Shown here one piece after another: positions 12,206 through 15,740 of a stretch of 15,740 bases of DNA; within the stretch, counting starts at the first letter, position 1, and the number at the start of each line of letters is the position of its first letter. Both the position numbers and the translations under genes were made by a program. Where the stretch lies: the NCBI GenBank assembly GCA_003249275.1, contig QKJO01000227.1, positions 1 to 15,740 of the forward strand, read 5' to 3'. The notes under the pieces were generated by a model that saw only the letters and a program-made list of their open reading frames with translations, made no database searches and was not told the DNA's origin. The stretch comes from Spirochaetaceae bacterium (GTDB lineage Bacteria > Spirochaetota > Spirochaetia > Spirochaetales_E > Spirochaetaceae_B).

Positions 12206-14194
12206 ATGAAAAAGATTAAGCTGATATTTGGAACTTACAGTACACAACCTCTCGACCTTCCGGAGCATATGTATGAGGAAGTTTATCAGAAAGCCTACAA
12301 ACCCTTTCTAACGGCTGTGTATAATTTTCCGGAGATCGCTTTAACACTTCACTATTCCGGCCCTCTGCTGTCATGGCTGGAACGGCGCCACCCCGAGTTC
12401 ATCACCGTCCTCAGGGAGATGGTGGAGCGCAAACAGGTGGAACTGCTGGGGGGAGGGTACTATGAACCCATCCTCCCGCTGATTCCCTCTCCCGACAGGG
12501 TCGGTCAGATCGAAATGATGACCACCTTTCTGCGGAAAAACTTCGGCCGGAGATCCAGAGGGATCTGGCTGGCTCACCAGATCTGGGACAATCAGCTGGC
12601 CCAGACTCTCAACAGCTGCGGCATGGAATACACTTTTCTGGATGAAAACCGGTTTCGCGGGGCAGGAGTCCGGGAGGGCCGTCTGTGCCATGCCGTACTG
12701 ACCGAGGAACAGGGAAAATCCATTCAGATATTCCCTCTCAACAACCGCATCCAGAACAGTCTGTTTCATAAATCGCCTTCAGATATCATGGAAGAGATAC
12801 AGAAACTGCCCATTGAAGGAAGCAGCGATGCGGTCGTGTCCCTCCTTATTCCGGGGGAGCGTCTGTTCGGCAGTCCGAATAACGGAAAATGCGATATTCA
12901 GTGGCTGGAAGCCTTTTTTACAAGACTGATCGAAAACAGGGAATGGGTGGACCCCATTCTTCCCGGCCGGTTCGCCAGAAACCCGGTCCCACTGGAAAAA
13001 AAATACTTTCCCACATCCAGCTTCAAGGAGCTTATGGAGTGGAAAAAGGATATCCATGTCTCCAAATCCGACGACAGAGCCGGCAACTGCAACTACCGTC
13101 ACTTCCTGTCGGTCTATCCCGAGAGCAATCTTCTCTATTCCAAGATGATGTATGCCCAGATCCTTTCCAATCAGGTAAGGGGTGACAAATACCGGAAAAA
13201 ATCCTCCAAGGAGGAACTCTGGAAGGGGCAGAACCACAGCCCTTTCTGGCATGGCCCTCACAAGGGAATCTACAATATTCAGCTGAGGCACAACGCCTAC
13301 AGATTTTTGATCGAAGCGGAAAAAACGACCCGTGAGAAGGGAATCTTCATTCCGGCGCTCATGCACATGGACTTTGATCTGGATGGTCTGAACGAGTATA
13401 TCTATCAGGGGTATACCCTGAATGCCTACTGCCACCTCAAGGGCGGCGCCCTCATCGAACTGGACTATCTGCCCTCAAGCTGGAACTACCTCAACACCCT
13501 GAGCAGGCATCTGGATACTTCGGGAAAGGGGCAGCAGAAAACACGGTACCTGAGAAAAGCCTTTCACGATCATTTTTTTGACAAAGCCGACCTCAAAGCT
13601 TTCAAAGCAGGTACCTATACGGAAGAAGGCGACTTTCTGGGGGGAATCTACGATGTGCACACCCACAACCGGGAGAAACATCTGCTGATTCTGATCAGGA
13701 ACGGAACGGTGGAGCGGAAGGGCCGCAAATATCCTCTGAAGATCAAAAAACAGTATGATTTCAAACGGAACAGCGTCGAGCTGCAGTATGAGATCACCAA
13801 TACGGGTTATGAGAAGATCACCTATCATTTCGGGAGCGAGTTGAACCTTTCTCTCCCTTCGCCCGCAGCCTGTGAATCGAAATTTTTCTTTATTAATGGC
13901 AATGACGATTTTCTTGAAATCAGCGATCAGACGGCGGAACTGAAGAATCTGAAGATCCTGCAGGTTCAGGATGTGATGAACAATACATCCATACAGGTGG
14001 AATACTCCATCCTGCCCGATGCCTTCTGGTGTCTCCCCCTGGAGATCCCCTACAACGGGCATGGAAGCGATGAACTCCTCTATCAGGGTACGACCTTCCT
14101 TCCCAACTGGGAAATCACCCTCTTCCCCGGTGAGAGCTGGACCGTAGACATCAGCCTCAAGGTGGGCAAGAGCAGAGGGAAGGCTTTCGCCTGA
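12206..14194 (+). CDS. GH57 4-alpha-glucanotransferase-like protein lacking catalytic residues
   Basis: A 662-residue protein with the full layout of Thermococcus litoralis 4-alpha-glucanotransferase as I remember it: IFGTYSTQPL (7-16), HYSGPLLSWLE (49-59), GGYYEPILPLIP (84-94), GIWLAHQIW (119-127), a YPESNLLYSKMM stretch, FWHGPHKGIYNIQLR, HMDFDLDG and a C-terminal beta domain (DUF1926-like). The catalytic positions differ. The nucleophile Glu123 of GVWLTERVW is His124 here, the acid/base Asp214 of HDDGEKFG falls in LLIPGERLFG (about residue 215), and both histidines of the HNHQP motif are Tyr11 and Thr13. The fold is kept but amylomaltase chemistry should be lost, so a glycan-binding or regulatory pseudoenzyme is the likely reading. 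It starts 30 bp after rnfB without a Shine-Dalgarno; it has no signal peptide, so it is cytoplasmic. A different GH57 chemistry cannot be excluded. Confidence 0.82.
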   Translation: MKKIKLIFGTYSTQPLDLPEHMYEEVYQKAYKPFLTAVYNFPEIALTLHYSGPLLSWLERRHPEFITVLREMVERKQVELLGGGYYEPILPLIPSPDRVGQIEMMTTFLRKNFGRRSRGIWLAHQIWDNQLAQTLNSCGMEYTFLDENRFRGAGVREGRLCHAVLTEEQGKSIQIFPLNNRIQNSLFHKSPSDIMEEIQKLPIEGSSDAVVSLLIPGERLFGSPNNGKCDIQWLEAFFTRLIENREWVDPILPGRFARNPVPLEKKYFPTSSFKELMEWKKDIHVSKSDDRAGNCNYRHFLSVYPESNLLYSKMMYAQILSNQVRGDKYRKKSSKEELWKGQNHSPFWHGPHKGIYNIQLRHNAYRFLIEAEKTTREKGIFIPALMHMDFDLDGLNEYIYQGYTLNAYCHLKGGALIELDYLPSSWNYLNTLSRHLDTSGKGQQKTRYLRKAFHDHFFDKADLKAFKAGTYTEEGDFLGGIYDVHTHNREKHLLILIRNGTVERKGRKYPLKIKKQYDFKRNSVELQYEITNTGYEKITYHFGSELNLSLPSPAACESKFFFINGNDDFLEISDQTAELKNLKILQVQDVMNNTSIQVEYSILPDAFWCLPLEIPYNGHGSDELLYQGTTFLPNWEITLFPGESWTVDISLKVGKSRGKAFA

Positions 14195-14218
14195 GGCTCA
14201 TTCAAGATTCAGGCTTTT
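14189..14218 (+). terminator. Weak intrinsic terminator at the end of the GH57-like gene
   Basis: GCCTGA (14189-14194, containing the stop codon) can pair with TCAGGC (14209-14214), followed by TTTT (14215-14218). The stem is only six base pairs and the loop 14 bases, so efficiency is doubtful. On the minus strand it lies within the end of the convergent gene and has no U-run. Confidence 0.3.
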
Positions 14219-15448
14219 GCCAAGAATCCTTCTCTGTTCAAAGATACTGACCATCCAGCTGTTTGACTCGCTGTAATACGCCTTTCTCGACGAAAGGAAC
14301 TCCATAAAGGCATTTTCAAGCTCGCCTGTAAAGTAGTGGGCTTCACCGCTGTAAAAGTGGAGCCGGCTTCTGATTTCTGAATCGAAACTCTCTTTCAGCT
14401 GCTGCTCCGCTCTCTCTTTCAGCCCTTCCCAGTCACCCGCTTCAATCAATTCCCGGACCCAGGATGTTTCAAGAGCCTGTCCCGTTCTGTCCACGGGAAG
14501 GATAGTCGGCTGTCTCCACACCGATGGAGTCACCGATTTACCAAGATTGAGATCGGCAAGGGCCAGGGTCGTTTCGGGATCAAGATCGACTGTGGCGGAA
14601 GGCAAGCCCGGGTCGGGAAGCTTTCTGCCGCTTTCGATGTCGAGCTGAATGTTCAGCAGGGGGAGGGGTATGTGCCTGGAGGCATACTGGAAGGTGTAGG
14701 CATTTTCCGAACTCCACTCCTCTATGGGGATGGTCACGGGATTCAGGGTGACGCTCCCCTCATAAAGAAGAACCCTGCTCCCCGATTCATAGAGATCCCT
14801 GTCGACAAGGGCATAGTAGAAGGGGATGCCCGGAACGACATGGTCTCGGAGTTCAATCGTTTCATCATTGAAGATCCTGACCCGGGTGGCATCGGCCAGA
14901 TCCTCCCTGGACTGGAGGGCTTCCGTGCTTCTGAACAGAATGACCGGGCGTGTCCTGTCATCGGTTCGTGCCGTGATCAGGATCTCCTGGGATTCCGGTA
15001 CGGCCGTCAGGCCGGATATACGGGCGGCCTTTTCTTCCTGCAGTACAATTTTCTCGGCTGAAACAGCGGTCATCGTCATGTTCCTGTAGGGGATGAAGAG
15101 GTCGAACATCTTTCCCCCTTCCTCTGCCAGTATGAGAAAATACCGGGGAACCGCGTCTCCCGGTTCGAAGAGAAAGCTCTCCTGTCCCGCCGGAAGCAGG
15201 GCTATTTCGTTGCTGTAGATGAACCGGTCCGGATTGATGGGTTCGGCTGATTCATAAATATGATAAACAGGATCTGCAAGGTTGGCTGCATCACGCCAGG
15301 TAAGCACAATTCCGGTTCCCCTTGGCTCGGCTGTCAGCCTTGAGACAAAGGGAGCATAGATCTTGTGTTCGGAGTTTTCCCCGGTCTGGGAGAAGAGGGT
15401 GCCCGGGATCATCATAAGGATCAACAGAAAGGGTTTAAATGTTTTCAT
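14198..15448 (-). CDS. Secreted protein with fibronectin III-like and TPR-like parts
   Basis: A 416-residue protein with a classic signal peptide (basic MKTFK, hydrophobic 6-18, probable cleavage after TLFS at residue 20, no lipobox cysteine), so periplasmic or surface-exposed. Residues about 30-121 and 142-235 read as two beta-sandwich units of the fibronectin III kind (for example ISGLTAVPESQEILITARTD, typical of such strands), with the tail LVDRD closing the second. Residues about 335-412 are helical with the TPR rhythm (YSGEAHYFTGELENAFMEFLSSRKAYY). Likely a protein-binding or envelope scaffold; I know no named family. The start ATG at 15448 has AGAAGAG about eight bases upstream. It is convergent with the GH57-like gene, three bases apart, and divergent from the ORF at 15547. 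Confidence 0.75.
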   Translation of the reverse strand: MKTFKPFLLILMMIPGTLFSQTGENSEHKIYAPFVSRLTAEPRGTGIVLTWRDAANLADPVYHIYESAEPINPDRFIYSNEIALLPAGQESFLFEPGDAVPRYFLILAEEGGKMFDLFIPYRNMTMTAVSAEKIVLQEEKAARISGLTAVPESQEILITARTDDRTRPVILFRSTEALQSREDLADATRVRIFNDETIELRDHVVPGIPFYYALVDRDLYESGSRVLLYEGSVTLNPVTIPIEEWSSENAYTFQYASRHIPLPLLNIQLDIESGRKLPDPGLPSATVDLDPETTLALADLNLGKSVTPSVWRQPTILPVDRTGQALETSWVRELIEAGDWEGLKERAEQQLKESFDSEIRSRLHFYSGEAHYFTGELENAFMEFLSSRKAYYSESNSWMVSIFEQRRILGKSLNLE

Positions 15449-15511
15449 AGTATACTCTTCTTAATGATCGGCAGAGAGCCCCTTTATCCGAACAAAAAAA
15501 GTCATCCTGCG

Positions 15512-15540
15512 TTGACCAGCTTATTCCCCGGGATTAAGAT
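15512..15540 (+). promoter_or_regulatory. Promoter of the right-end ORF
   Basis: TTGACC (15512-15517), 17 bp spacer, TAAGAT (15535-15540). Six bases separate the -10 box from the ATG at 15547, so the transcript would begin at the start codon. No Shine-Dalgarno is present. Confidence 0.55.
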
Positions 15541-15546
15541 AAATCT

Positions 15547-15740
15547 ATGAAATTTCAGCACAAAGGCCTGGATGCCTACAAGGCGGAGGCGAAAAAGTCC
15601 GCAACAGCTCAAAAATCCGCAGATACGGCGGCAATGAAAGTTCTGAGTTCTCTTGAAAAGACCGAACCGCGAGAACCTTCGGGGCTGATCAAAACGGGAG
15701 ACAGACGTCCCTCTGAACCGGAGCGGAAAAGCTCCGTTCC
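15547..15740 (+). CDS. Unrecognised ORF, N-terminal part (truncated by window edge)
   Basis: An open frame of 64 codons plus two bases runs from ATG 15547 to the window edge without a stop. The protein begins MKFQHKGLDAYKAEAKKSA and is rich in Lys, Ala, Ser and Glu, with no signal peptide or membrane span. The first 40 residues are probably helical, followed by a polar Pro/Arg-rich stretch, suggesting a cytoplasmic protein with a disordered linker. An upstream promoter at leaderless spacing supports the start. The divergent arrangement with the secreted protein is the only functional hint. I do not recognise it. Confidence 0.6.
   Translation, partial: MKFQHKGLDAYKAEAKKSATAQKSADTAAMKVLSSLEKTEPREPSGLIKTGDRRPSEPERKSSV

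Noticed and set aside
11342..12268. 308-codon minus-strand ORF opposite rnfB
   Set aside because: Shadow frame; rnfB on the plus strand has all expected cysteine motifs.
15449..15454. TATACT directly before the ATG at 15448 as a -10 box
   Set aside because: Transcription would start inside the signal peptide codons, no -35 lies at proper distance, and an AGAAGAG ribosome site is present.

Overview
The window looks like chromosomal DNA from an anaerobic bacterium, most likely a spirochaete of the Spirochaetaceae type. The grounds are an Rnf operon in the order C-D-G-E-A-B, a PcnB-like nucleotidyltransferase with a basic tail, a GH57-type protein and a secreted protein with a repeat-rich tail. 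The assignment is made from protein resemblance recalled without a database and is moderate. No tRNA, rRNA, insertion sequence, phage gene or CRISPR array was seen.

Left end (1-3057, minus strand): the start of an operon encoding a threonine synthase-like PLP enzyme, a TrpB-like PLP enzyme and YgfK, which runs off the left edge. YgfK is a marker of anaerobic purine (uric acid/xanthine) catabolic clusters. A 439 bp divergent spacer (3058-3496) holds a near-perfect dyad beside the first gene and several TTGTA-type half-sites.

Centre-left (3497-5564): a poly(A) polymerase/tRNA nucleotidyltransferase-family gene meets, tail to tail with a 20 bp overlap, a P-loop ATPase that carries an Asp23-like C-terminal domain.

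Centre (5721-12175, plus strand): an unrecognised multi-spanning membrane protein is translationally coupled to a complete Rnf complex locus (rnfC, D, G, E, A, B), which exchanges electrons between ferredoxin and NAD+ with ion pumping. rnfC is broken here by an 8 bp tandem duplication near its 5' end; removing one copy restores a 446-codon RnfC exactly.

Right (12206-15740): a protein with the whole architecture of GH57 4-alpha-glucanotransferase but with both catalytic acidic residues and the HxH motif replaced, which looks like a pseudoenzyme. It is convergent with a secreted protein with fibronectin-III-like and TPR-like parts. A divergent, truncated, lysine/alanine-rich ORF begins at 15547.

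A recurring pattern is that transcription-unit-leading genes lack a Shine-Dalgarno sequence and have -35/-10 boxes placed so that transcription would start at or next to the ATG, while genes inside operons have clear Shine-Dalgarno sequences. This suggests leaderless mRNAs.
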